A stretch of 40,292 nt of DNA from Rhodospirillales bacterium (lineage in GTDB: Bacteria; Pseudomonadota; Alphaproteobacteria; QKFK01; SZUA-500). The notes beneath the pieces were generated by a model. The model made no database searches. It had not been told where the DNA came from and saw nothing but the letters and a program-made list of their open reading frames with translations. Below are positions 25,861 through 33,652 of the stretch, piece after piece. The stretch lies in assembly GCA_003252195.1 (NCBI GenBank), contig QKFK01000177.1:1-40292 (forward strand), written 5' to 3'. Positions within the stretch are counted from its first letter, which is position 1. The number at the start of each line of letters is the position of its first letter. The position numbers were made by a program, and so were the translations under genes.

Positions 25861-27144
25861 TTAATTATCAGTCTCTCCCCATAAATCGTACGCATCAGCT
25901 TTGGTGATTTTTACTTTAACTATATCTCCAGGGTTTAACTCCCAACCATCAACATAAACCAAACCATCAATATCTGGAGCATCACCCTTACTTCTGCCCA
26001 CTCCACCATCTGGGGTTGAGGCATCAATAATTACTTCAATAGTTTTACCAACTTTAGCCTGCATTTTTTCTAAGCTAATTTCTTGCTGAACCTGCATAAA
26101 TCTATGCCAACGATCTTCCTTAACTTCCTCTGAGATTTGCTCTTCCCATTCTGAAGCTTCTGCGCCATCTATTTGTTCAAATTTAAAACAACCAACACGA
26201 TCTAATTTTGCCTCTTTTATAAAGCGCAACAACTCTTCAAAATCCTCTTCTGTTTCTTTAGGGAAACCCACAATAAAGCCAGAGCGAATTACTACATCTG
26301 GGCAGATTGAACGCCATTTTTGTATCTTTTTAAGCAAGTCTTCAATCGAGCCAGGGCGTTTCATATTCCTTAAAACATTGGCACTTGCATGCTGCAATGG
26401 CACATCTAAATAAGGCAAGATAACACCTTCAGCCATTAGCTCAACTAGCTCATCAACAATCTTATATGGATATGTGTAGTGAACCCTCACCCACATATCA
26501 AGAGAGCCAAGCTCACGGCACAAATCTACAATGTTTTTATCGCCATCTTTATAAAGACCAGTATCTTGTGCTACAACCAACAGCTCTCTAACACCAGCAT
26601 CTGACAAGTTTCGGGCTTCTTCCATAATATCATCAAAAGAACGATGGGTTATTGGTCCACGCAATTTTGGAATGATGCAATATGTACAAGTGCCAGAACA
26701 ACCTTCACCAATTTTTAAATATGAATAATGAGGCGGGGTTAAATGTAAACCTTCTGGTGAAACATTTGCACCCATAGCATCTGATGACAATGGGACGCAT
26801 GATTTAATTGCTTTTACAACTTCATCATATTTATGAGGGCCAGTAATTGCTGTAACATTCGGAATTTTCGCTCTAATTTTTTCAGGATTTGCTCCCAAAC
26901 AACCAGTCACAATTACCTTTCCATTTGCCTCCATTGCCTCAGCAATAGCGTCTAATGATTCATCAACCGCACTATTTAAGAAACCACATGTATTAACAAT
27001 TACAGCTTCTGCATCTTCATACGAAGGTGCAACCCCATAACCAAGCTTTGCCAATCTTGTCATTATGCGCTCAGAATCCACCAAAGCCTTTGGGCAACCA
27101 AGCGAGACTATTCCAATTAATGGGTTTTTATTTTTTGCCATCAT
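25861..27144 (-). CDS. rimO: Ribosomal protein S12 methylthiotransferase RimO
   Basis: A radical-SAM enzyme with two iron-sulfur clusters that methylthiolates the conserved Asp of ribosomal protein S12. It has 427 residues. The N-terminal MTTase domain has its three cluster Cys in SLGCPKA, VNTCGFL and VTGCLGA. The radical-SAM CxxxCxxC reads CSGTCTYC followed by IIPKLRGP, the RimO-type context. Residues about 365-427 form a TRAM domain. Two adjacent Met codons are possible starts. It lies 14 nt downstream of an unrecognised membrane protein gene and is probably transcribed with it. Confidence 0.94.
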   Translation of the reverse strand: MMAKNKNPLIGIVSLGCPKALVDSERIMTRLAKLGYGVAPSYEDAEAVIVNTCGFLNSAVDESLDAIAEAMEANGKVIVTGCLGANPEKIRAKIPNVTAITGPHKYDEVVKAIKSCVPLSSDAMGANVSPEGLHLTPPHYSYLKIGEGCSGTCTYCIIPKLRGPITHRSFDDIMEEARNLSDAGVRELLVVAQDTGLYKDGDKNIVDLCRELGSLDMWVRVHYTYPYKIVDELVELMAEGVILPYLDVPLQHASANVLRNMKRPGSIEDLLKKIQKWRSICPDVVIRSGFIVGFPKETEEDFEELLRFIKEAKLDRVGCFKFEQIDGAEASEWEEQISEEVKEDRWHRFMQVQQEISLEKMQAKVGKTIEVIIDASTPDGGVGRSKGDAPDIDGLVYVDGWELNPGDIVKVKITKADAYDLWGETDN

Positions 27145-27158
27145 TTTACTTTCATAAA

Positions 27159-28358
27159 TTATATGTCGTGCGGTTCAAGGGTTATTTCTTTTACATCCTC
27201 ATATGCGAGCTCAACACTCTTTTTCAAGCGTTTTGTATCATCTTTCAATGCGAAATGAACATTTGCCAATATAAAAATTATTGTCGCAACATTAAGTCCG
27301 TTAATACCATATGCCACAGCAGGAATTTCTGCATTATTTGCAGCAACCGTAAAGCCAGCCACTTGCATTAAAAAACCAGCGTTATATTTTAATGTAATTT
27401 TTATAATACGTATAGAGGTACCCACAAAACTCAATTTCTGAGTATTATCACTGATAATTGCATTACTTTGTGCAACTGACCATTTACGCAAGAATTTAGG
27501 AAACGGTCTTTCCCTATATAATATGGGGCGAATAAACACAGGACGGACTTTAAGGGCATATTTTATTAGCTCATGCCTTTTATCAATCACGGCTTGAAGC
27601 ATTCCGCCTAATATGCAGGTAAAATCAATAAACAAGGCGGTTTCATCATATCTTAATCCACTACACAAAACAGCGGAACCTACTCCAAAAAAGATAACCC
27701 CCATAGCAAACGGGTCGGTAACTATTAGCTTTATCATGCCGTGATAATATTTTAAGCGACTTTTTATCTTTTTGCGAATTACATAAAGGCGTCTAACCAA
27801 ATTAACATTTGGTTCTGCCTCAGCTAATTTACTAACATCATTATCTGGCAATTTCTTTTTCATAAATGGAGCTAATGCCAATGCCATATATGCCAGAATT
27901 AAAAAGATACTACCATAAAAGATAAAGTCTAAATCTCTTAAATACCCATCTATACCCTTCATAACGCAGGCCAATGTCATAATAAATTTGCCCAACGAGG
28001 TAATAGATAAAAACTTTTCCAAATTACCAAAATCAAACTGATATTCATTACCCTTCTTTTTAGCCCTTAGAGAGTATAAAGAAGAATTCCATGTAGGATG
28101 ATATTTACGGCGAAATTTTTTAATCTCAGCTTCTGCTTCTTGCATGATATCAATAACGCCACCAACAACAAAAAATATTACAGCAAACCAGCCTACTGGA
28201 GACGGAGATAATGCCAAAACAGCGCCACTTATAGCCATAAAAAAACTACCCGTAGTCACAAAATTCTGCGGGGAAAAAAGTTTTTTAACAGAGATTGTAA
28301 AATACGCCATCCACCTTGCTATATATGGCAGCGATTTATCTTGTTTTTTATTCGGCAT
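27159..28358 (-). CDS. Multi-pass inner-membrane protein, unknown family
   Basis: I do not recognise this 399-residue protein. It has about seven hydrophobic helices: around residues 33-50, 55-72, 143-164, 217-234, 240-258 and two near the C terminus. Long basic loops (RRKYH, KKIKSRLKYYH) are probably cytoplasmic. Two parts look like copies of one two-helix unit. Residues 31-81 (NFVTTGSFFMAISGAVLAL ... VVGGVIDIMQ) resemble residues 216-267 (PFAMGVIFFGVGSAVL ... ILGGMLQAVIDK), each followed by a charged EIKKF/ELIKY segment. A third related pair may end the protein. A near-consensus promoter lies upstream and rimO follows. Confidence 0.72.
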   Translation of the reverse strand: MPNKKQDKSLPYIARWMAYFTISVKKLFSPQNFVTTGSFFMAISGAVLALSPSPVGWFAVIFFVVGGVIDIMQEAEAEIKKFRRKYHPTWNSSLYSLRAKKKGNEYQFDFGNLEKFLSITSLGKFIMTLACVMKGIDGYLRDLDFIFYGSIFLILAYMALALAPFMKKKLPDNDVSKLAEAEPNVNLVRRLYVIRKKIKSRLKYYHGMIKLIVTDPFAMGVIFFGVGSAVLCSGLRYDETALFIDFTCILGGMLQAVIDKRHELIKYALKVRPVFIRPILYRERPFPKFLRKWSVAQSNAIISDNTQKLSFVGTSIRIIKITLKYNAGFLMQVAGFTVAANNAEIPAVAYGINGLNVATIIFILANVHFALKDDTKRLKKSVELAYEDVKEITLEPHDI

Positions 28359-28395
28359 TTATATCCTTAAATAACGCTCATTATTTTTTATTGAA

Positions 28396-28423
28396 ATTAT
28401 AGGAAACAAGCTGTTTTTGTAAA
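28396..28423 (-). promoter_or_regulatory. Promoter of the membrane protein-rimO unit
   Basis: Minus-strand TTTACA and a perfect TATAAT are separated by 16 nt, about 40 nt upstream of the ATG at 28358. Confidence 0.65.
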
Positions 28424-28524
28424 GATAAAACTTGTTTTGCACAAAATGCCCGCAAGATATATGGAAATTATATTTTTTAAATGATATAAAAGCTTGGGCT
28501 TAATAATAATTATGATGAATTATC

Positions 28525-29640
28525 ATGGAAAACCAAAAAGAAGCAATTATCACTCAAGAATCACGATACCATCTATGGTTAATACCCGTATTATTATGGG
28601 CGATTGCGCTTACCATGACTACTGCTTATTATTATTCTGCCACCAAAAACAAGGTCTACGACTACTACAAAGAATCCTATAATTTTGTTGCTGCCGATTT
28701 AAAGAAAAACATAGAAAAAGAGTTAGTCTCTGGGTTTAAATTATATGGCTTATCTAAAGCCCAACAAATTATAAAAAGTTCACTATCTTTGAGCTCTCAT
28801 ATAAGCAATGTAAGCTTATACAGCCTTGAAGCAATGCAGGTTATTTTTAGCACCAAAGAAGACAACATTGGCGCACGACTTCGCCATGACTGGCTAAAAG
28901 ATGGCGAACAATTTGTTTTTAATGATGCTAATAGCGCACAAATTATCACCCCTATAACCAATGTTTTAGGCGAACATGTTGGTGGATTATTGTTAGATTA
29001 TAACTTTGCTCCAGCAACCAAAGTTGTAAATGAAGCTCTATCATCAATTCTTAAAGAGGCAGTTGTTTATTTTACATTCGGCATTGGTATATTTTTAATT
29101 ATATATTACTTGTTCTTTAGCTATAATCTGATTGAAATTACTCGCCCTGCCATAGAAAAACTCCGTTCTGTTAACAAGTTCACCCTCGGCAAACCAGCAT
29201 TAGGGCTATTATTAAACGCTATAATTATTTGTGGCGGCGGATATTTGTTTAACTGTGATTTAGAAGCAAAATACAGCGGTAACATGACCCCTATCGTAAA
29301 TGACAGAGGCAAAATGCTATCATTATGGAGTGCCCGCAAAATTGAAAGCATGGTAAATTTAAACATTCCTTTTTCTGTAATTGGCGATGTTGAAGATTTA
29401 TTTAACATGCTCATGCAAAACAATTCAGAAATAAGCTATATTCTAGTAACCGATAATGTTGGGCATGTAATATATAAAGCAGGCGACCCCGCTAAAGCTT
29501 TTACAGAAAAAGATGGCAAAACCATATTAGTTGAAGGCTATAACAACCTTACTGAACAAGTACGTCGCAATGCTACAGAAGGTGTGGGCTGGGTTCAACT
29601 AGGATTGCATATTGATGGATTAATCGGAGGCAAAAAATGA
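28525..29640 (+). CDS. Membrane protein with two periplasmic sensor-like domains and no output domain
   Basis: A 371-residue protein I cannot assign to a named family. Helix 1 (about residues 19-38, WLIPVLLWAIALTMTTAYYY) is followed by a periplasmic domain of about 135 residues. That domain ends in ITPITNVLGEHVGGLLLDY, typical of Cache/PAS-like sensors. Helix 2 (about 179-200) leads to a short cytoplasmic stretch, helix 3 (about 224-243) and a second periplasmic domain (ISYILVTDNVGHVIYKAGD) ending GVGWVQLGLHIDG. In chemoreceptors and histidine kinases that last segment normally precedes another helix and a signalling domain; here the protein stops. Its stop overlaps the next start (ATGA), so it is translationally coupled to the PF04392 binding protein. 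Confidence 0.72.
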   Translation: MENQKEAIITQESRYHLWLIPVLLWAIALTMTTAYYYSATKNKVYDYYKESYNFVAADLKKNIEKELVSGFKLYGLSKAQQIIKSSLSLSSHISNVSLYSLEAMQVIFSTKEDNIGARLRHDWLKDGEQFVFNDANSAQIITPITNVLGEHVGGLLLDYNFAPATKVVNEALSSILKEAVVYFTFGIGIFLIIYYLFFSYNLIEITRPAIEKLRSVNKFTLGKPALGLLLNAIIICGGGYLFNCDLEAKYSGNMTPIVNDRGKMLSLWSARKIESMVNLNIPFSVIGDVEDLFNMLMQNNSEISYILVTDNVGHVIYKAGDPAKAFTEKDGKTILVEGYNNLTEQVRRNATEGVGWVQLGLHIDGLIGGKK

Positions 29641-30647
29641 AAAAAACATTATTAGCCCTGATTGCAATCACATGTTTCTTATCAACAATAAAAACCATAC
29701 ATGCTCAAGATAACACTGGCGAACATAAGTATAAAATATATGCAGTTGTCTGGAATGGTTGTGATAGTGCTTGCAAAGGTTTTAGGTCTTATCTTGATGA
29801 AAAAAAATTCCCATATGAATTCATATTACGTGATGCCAAAAACGATGACAGCGTTTTCCCTGTTTTTGTTGACGAGGCTCGCTCAAAAGATGTTGATTTA
29901 GTAATAACATGGGGCACCGCCACAGCAATGGGAATGCTGGGCTCAATCAATAATTATAACAATGGTTCATATATTAAAGACATTCCTGCGATTTTTATGG
30001 TAGTAGCTCAACCAATTAGTGTCGGCCTAGTTAGCAATTATGCCTCATCTGCACGCAATATCACAGGGGTTTTACATATTGTACCAGAAGAAGCCCAAAT
30101 AAAAATTGCCCGTGAATATATCCCATTTAAAAAACTCGGCATAATCTACAACCCTCAAGAATCTGCCTCAATGCAAAATGTAGCCGCTTTGCGCGAGATT
30201 GCAGTAAGAGAAGGCTTTAATTTATTAGAAGAGCCTATCCCTTTAGATGCTAATGGCATGCCAGTTGACGACAGCATAAAATATCAAATATATCGCCTTG
30301 CTGAACGTGGTGCTGAAATGGTTTATGTTGGGGTTGATGCCTTTATCAACCTTCGCCAAAAAGAAGTAGCAGATGCTTGTGTTGAAAAAGGATTGCCTAT
30401 CTTTTCTGTTGCCGAAAGTGCGGTTATGAATGGCAACGCTCTTATAACCGTTTCAAACCATTATTATAATATCGGAATGCTTGCAGGTAAAAAAGCTTTT
30501 GAAATATTAAACAACAATATCAAACCATATGATATCCCAATAAACATGCCAGAGAAAAAAAGCATTATCATAAACATCTCAATGGCAAAAAAGATTGGTA
30601 TCTACCCGCCATTATTACTCCTTGATAAATCGGAGATTGTTGAATAG
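29637..30647 (+). CDS. ABC-type substrate-binding protein, PF04392 (TrpX/DUF534-like)
   Basis: A 336-residue periplasmic protein. MKKTLLALIAITCFLSTIKTIHA is the signal peptide. The two-lobed periplasmic-binding fold of PF04392 is recognisable from DLVITWGTATAMGML, IPAIFMVVAQPISVGLV, ARNITGVLHIVPEEAQIKIA, KKLGIIYNPQES and AEMVYVGVDAFI, then PIFSVAESAVMNGNALITVSNHYYNIGMLAGKKA. The family includes TrpX-type ABC binding proteins, but no permease or ATPase is adjacent. Instead it overlaps the double-sensor membrane protein by 4 nt, which suggests that it presents a ligand to that sensor. Two extra Cys near the mature N-terminus (WNGCDSACKG) may form a disulfide. The ligand is unknown. Confidence 0.83.
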   Translation: MKKTLLALIAITCFLSTIKTIHAQDNTGEHKYKIYAVVWNGCDSACKGFRSYLDEKKFPYEFILRDAKNDDSVFPVFVDEARSKDVDLVITWGTATAMGMLGSINNYNNGSYIKDIPAIFMVVAQPISVGLVSNYASSARNITGVLHIVPEEAQIKIAREYIPFKKLGIIYNPQESASMQNVAALREIAVREGFNLLEEPIPLDANGMPVDDSIKYQIYRLAERGAEMVYVGVDAFINLRQKEVADACVEKGLPIFSVAESAVMNGNALITVSNHYYNIGMLAGKKAFEILNNNIKPYDIPINMPEKKSIIINISMAKKIGIYPPLLLLDKSEIVE

Positions 30648-30653
30648 ATAATT

Positions 30654-30682
30654 AAAAACCCCGATGATTAGTCGGGGTTTTT
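30654..30682. terminator. Bidirectional intrinsic terminator
   Basis: AAAAACCCCGA and TCGGGGTTTTT form an 11-bp stem with a 7-nt loop. A-run and T-run flanks let it stop both the binding-protein operon and the convergent dehydrogenase gene. Confidence 0.93.
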
Positions 30683-30698
30683 ATTTTGCAATATATGA

Positions 30699-31766
30699 TT
30701 ATACAATAAAGCTTTTTAAGAGTTCATCACTTTCGATTAATTTAACGGCTTTATCATATGAATCTTTTTCAGATAATATGGTATAAAAATCAGCCTTAAT
30801 GCTTGGAGCTAATTTAAGAGATTTGATAAAATCTTCTTTATCAAGAGGGTCTTTTTTAACGGCCTCAGCAAAGCCTGTTGAAACCAAAAATTCTTTAACC
30901 ATATCGGCGCTCTCATTATTTTGCAAAAGCGCGCACAAATAAGTTGCCACACCAACTTGAATACCATGCATTTTTGGCTTTTTAGCAATCTCATCTAAAG
31001 CATGAGAGATTAAATGCTCTGAGCCAGATGCAGGGCGTGATGTCCCCGCAATTTCCATCGTGATACCGCTCATCAAAAGGGAGTTACTCAAACTTCTATG
31101 AAACTCTGGAGAAGTAATATCGCTAGAATGTTTGATAAACAACAAATCAAGTGAGTTATAAGCCATTAAAGATGCAAAATCATTATAACGCTCATACCCC
31201 TTCAAGAAAGCCTGCTTCCAATCCCACAAAGCCGTGATTTTTGAAACCATGTCTCCAAGACCAGAATAAAAACAAATTGGCGGGCAGGTTTTAATCACGT
31301 CCAAGTCAATCACCACGCCGAATGGAATGGTTGACTTAATGCTTTTTCTTTTGCCATCTACTAACAAAGAAGTATTGGGGCTACAAAAGCCATCATTTGA
31401 GGTTGATGTAGGCACACTAATAAATGGAATACGAAGAAGGTGAGCGCAATATTTGGCATAATCTAGAGCCTTGCCTCCACCTATTCCGACGATAGCTTTA
31501 GTTTCTTTAGGTAGCTTAAAAGCTGTATGAACTATATCTTCAATATTAATGTCATTTATAGTTTCTTTGTGAGCAACTTTAATTCCCTGCTCACCAAAAC
31601 CAACATACAAATCTTCTGCAACTACAGATTCCATTCCCAATGAAAAGAATACCGCCACATTTTTCAAATCTTTATCTGATAAATATTTACCAATTTTCTG
31701 GATTTTAGCATTACCCACTTTCATCAAGTAAGGGATATTAATTTGCTTACTGGTATATGGCATCAT
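30699..31766 (-). CDS. Glycerol-1-phosphate dehydrogenase-like enzyme (EgsA/AraM family)
   Basis: A 355-residue member of the iron/zinc-dependent dehydroquinate-synthase-like fold. By family it reduces dihydroxyacetone phosphate to sn-glycerol-1-phosphate. The NAD-binding GIGGGKALDYAKY and the VPTSTSNDGFCSPNTSL loop are typical of G1P dehydrogenases. The metal ligands appear as Asp in SGLGDMVSK and His in SGSEHLISHALD and MHGIQVG. I start at the ATG at 31766 (MMPYTSK), which overlaps the TGA of the upstream phosphatase as ATGA; the longer track start lies inside that gene. A 3-dehydroquinate synthase is excluded by these motifs, but another Fe-ADH polyol-phosphate activity is possible. Confidence 0.8.
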   Translation of the reverse strand: MMPYTSKQINIPYLMKVGNAKIQKIGKYLSDKDLKNVAVFFSLGMESVVAEDLYVGFGEQGIKVAHKETINDINIEDIVHTAFKLPKETKAIVGIGGGKALDYAKYCAHLLRIPFISVPTSTSNDGFCSPNTSLLVDGKRKSIKSTIPFGVVIDLDVIKTCPPICFYSGLGDMVSKITALWDWKQAFLKGYERYNDFASLMAYNSLDLLFIKHSSDITSPEFHRSLSNSLLMSGITMEIAGTSRPASGSEHLISHALDEIAKKPKMHGIQVGVATYLCALLQNNESADMVKEFLVSTGFAEAVKKDPLDKEDFIKSLKLAPSIKADFYTILSEKDSYDKAVKLIESDELLKSFIV

Positions 31767-32422
31767 TTTACTAAATCCTTTATACAATCACTTACATTAT
31801 CAAAACTATCAAATCTCTCGGTTTTAATTCCTGCTTCTATACATTTTTGAAGGAGAATTTTACGAGCAAAAACCACATCAGCAATTTGTGCCGCAGCAAA
31901 ATCTGGAGGACCATCACCTGCATAAACCACAAAGTATCCTTCTTCTTGCTTTTGCTTAACAATAGCGGCTTTTGAGATACCAACTTTTTCATCGTAATAT
32001 GGGCTATTTTCTTGCGGAGGAACAAGCCTTAAACCTTCATCTTCGCTATAAATTCCATGGTTAGTAACAACTGTAATGTTGTATTCTTTTATCTTATCAC
32101 CAATCATTTTTAAGATGTAATAATCTGTGCCAGCACTACAAATATAAATAGGAATATTATTCTGACGGCATAACTCAATTGTATCAAAAAACTTTTTATC
32201 AAACTTGATAGTTTTAATAAATTCAACCAACTCAGTTTCTGGTACTCTAATTTTTGCAAAAATCTGATTTAAGGCATTTAAGTGAGTTATGTTACCAGCT
32301 AAATATTCTTTCCATGGGGCAAGAGCTTCTTCATTGAGATATTTATCAGCAACTGAATCAAAAAAATCTTCATGGCTAATAGTCCCATCAAAATCACTAA
32401 TAAATGCTATTTTTTTGTTCAT
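31763..32422 (-). CDS. HAD-superfamily phosphatase, MtnX-like (HAD-IB)
   Basis: A 219-residue cytoplasmic hydrolase. Motif I is FISDFDGTIS with the nucleophile and acid Asp. Motif II is the Ser of YICSAGTDYY, and the motif III/IV region reads YAGDGPPDFAAA with the metal-binding Asp pair. The layout is that of MtnX-type phosphatases (2-hydroxy-3-keto-5-methylthiopentenyl-1-phosphate phosphatase) and phosphoserine phosphatase relatives. No other methionine-salvage gene is nearby. Because its stop overlaps the start of the glycerol-1-phosphate dehydrogenase, a glycerol phosphate or a derived polyol phosphate is a more likely substrate, though that is inference. A ribosome-binding site GGGGGAG precedes the ATG. 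Confidence 0.84.
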   Translation of the reverse strand: MNKKIAFISDFDGTISHEDFFDSVADKYLNEEALAPWKEYLAGNITHLNALNQIFAKIRVPETELVEFIKTIKFDKKFFDTIELCRQNNIPIYICSAGTDYYILKMIGDKIKEYNITVVTNHGIYSEDEGLRLVPPQENSPYYDEKVGISKAAIVKQKQEEGYFVVYAGDGPPDFAAAQIADVVFARKILLQKCIEAGIKTERFDSFDNVSDCIKDLVK

Positions 32423-32458
32423 TACTCCCCCTTATTATTAACTCGTATAACTAGGGTA

Positions 32459-32487
32459 ATTAAGGCAGGTTTTAAGCATTATGTCAA
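32459..32487 (-). promoter_or_regulatory. Candidate promoter of the phosphatase-dehydrogenase pair
   Basis: Perfect TTGACA on the minus strand with CTTAAT 17 nt later, about 37 nt upstream of the ATG at 32422. Confidence 0.5.
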
Positions 32488-32558
32488 TTAACATTAAGTC
32501 GATTTATCCAATAATGTCACAATCATTTTTTAGACTAACTATCAACCACACAACTATT

Positions 32559-32592
32559 AAAAAAGGGAGCTCAATCAAGCCCCCTTTTTTTA
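32559..32592 (-). terminator. Intrinsic terminator of the kinase-like gene
   Basis: On the minus strand AAAGGGG-GCTT-GATTG-AGCTCCCTTTTTT forms a stem with one mismatch and a T-run. It begins 10 nt after the stop at 32602. Confidence 0.85.
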
Positions 32593-32601
32593 ACTAAACA
32601 A

Positions 32602-33558
32602 CTATCGCTGATTACCCGCTATTTTATTTATTGCATTAGCCAGTTGATTATTACTTACTTTTTTCTCAGCAAACGGAATAGCATTTTTTAAGCTAGTTTT
32701 CATTTCAGGAGACAAACCTTCTGCGTTTGCAAGACTACAACTATCTTTAAGCATATCTAGCTTCATAAATTTCTTGCTCAAAATTTTAGCAATTTTATCT
32801 TGATCATACCCTTTTTCCTCTCCCTTAGCTTGGGCTTCTTTTTCCAAGTCGCTTTTGCTTGGGATAACATCAGGATCCATTGAACGCATCATACCATCTT
32901 TACAAAAACCAAGGTTTTCTGGCTGTGGATCAGCTACATAATATCCATCAGGAACATTAAGTATCATCAATTCTGTTAATTTAGAAAGATGATCGGGGTT
33001 TTCTTGACCATTATTAGCCAGTTTAACAATGTCATTTAGGCCAATCATTCTTTCTACTTGTTCAATTTTAACAATTCCATCATCTATTGTTTGCTTAGGC
33101 TGAACTGTCATATCGTTTTTATATCTATTACCAGAGGCGCCGCCTATTACAGAATTTTCAGATGGCGCAACACGTAGCACATCTCCTTGCTCTGTAGAAA
33201 AAGCTATAGCTGATGTTCCAACGCCCATAACATCTATTTTACCCAAGCCCATTCCTGACACAGATTTTTCTGCAGATTGCACCAATGAGCCATTAACATC
33301 AACAATATCTGGATTAATAGATGCAACATATTCTTTTTTAGAAGCTTCCATCTTGCCAATAGCTTCAACCACATTAACACTTGTAGGATTGTTATCGAGC
33401 TTACAACGATTACCTTCAAACAGGCTTTTCGCCAGCTTAGAATAAGTAGCATATAAATCTATAGCTTCTTTTGCTGCTATATCAGCTTCAGATAACTTTT
33501 CAGCCCCTTCTTTTATAGACATGAGTTTATCTCTGCGTTCTTCTAATGATTCTGACAT
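32602..33558 (-). CDS. Soluble protein with a degenerate protein-kinase-like signature
   Basis: I know no named family for this 318-residue protein. The start is ATG at 33558 (MSESLEERRDK), with a full AAGGAGGT ribosome-binding site 5 nt upstream; the track start is 21 codons too long. There is no signal peptide or membrane helix. After an alpha-helical N-terminal 100 residues, IDVMGVGTSAIAF (about 108-120) resembles a glycine-rich loop and DVLRVAP (126-132) resembles the beta-3 strand with Arg for Lys. YYVADPQPENLGF (206-218) resembles the catalytic loop HRDLKPENL with Asp210 and Asn215 kept. SMDPD (226-230) sits where DFG would be. The last 90 residues are helical and Lys-rich. It may be a divergent active kinase or a pseudokinase; this reading is by eye only. 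Confidence 0.55.
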   Translation of the reverse strand: MSESLEERRDKLMSIKEGAEKLSEADIAAKEAIDLYATYSKLAKSLFEGNRCKLDNNPTSVNVVEAIGKMEASKKEYVASINPDIVDVNGSLVQSAEKSVSGMGLGKIDVMGVGTSAIAFSTEQGDVLRVAPSENSVIGGASGNRYKNDMTVQPKQTIDDGIVKIEQVERMIGLNDIVKLANNGQENPDHLSKLTELMILNVPDGYYVADPQPENLGFCKDGMMRSMDPDVIPSKSDLEKEAQAKGEEKGYDQDKIAKILSKKFMKLDMLKDSCSLANAEGLSPEMKTSLKNAIPFAEKKVSNNQLANAINKIAGNQR

Positions 33559-33592
33559 CGCAACCTCCTTATAAAGCCAACGTCTCGTATAA

Positions 33593-33621
33593 ATTAGACA
33601 CAAAAAGCACTGTTTTGTCAA
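33593..33621 (-). promoter_or_regulatory. Strong sigma-70 promoter of the kinase-like gene
   Basis: Minus-strand TTGACA (perfect) and TCTAAT (five of six) with an ideal 17-nt spacer. The predicted start is about 28 nt before the ATG. Confidence 0.75.
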
Positions 33622-33632
33622 TAAATCATACA

Positions 33633-33646
33633 GTGATATATATCAC
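33633..33646. promoter_or_regulatory. Palindrome GTGATATATATCAC, CRP/FNR-like operator candidate
   Basis: A perfect 14-bp palindrome with the GTGA-N6-TCAC core of CRP/FNR-family sites. It lies 12 nt upstream of the -35 of the kinase-like gene and 7 nt after the gltB stop. Its centre, near -53, is not at a classical activator distance. Confidence 0.45.
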
Positions 33647-33652
33647 GCATAT

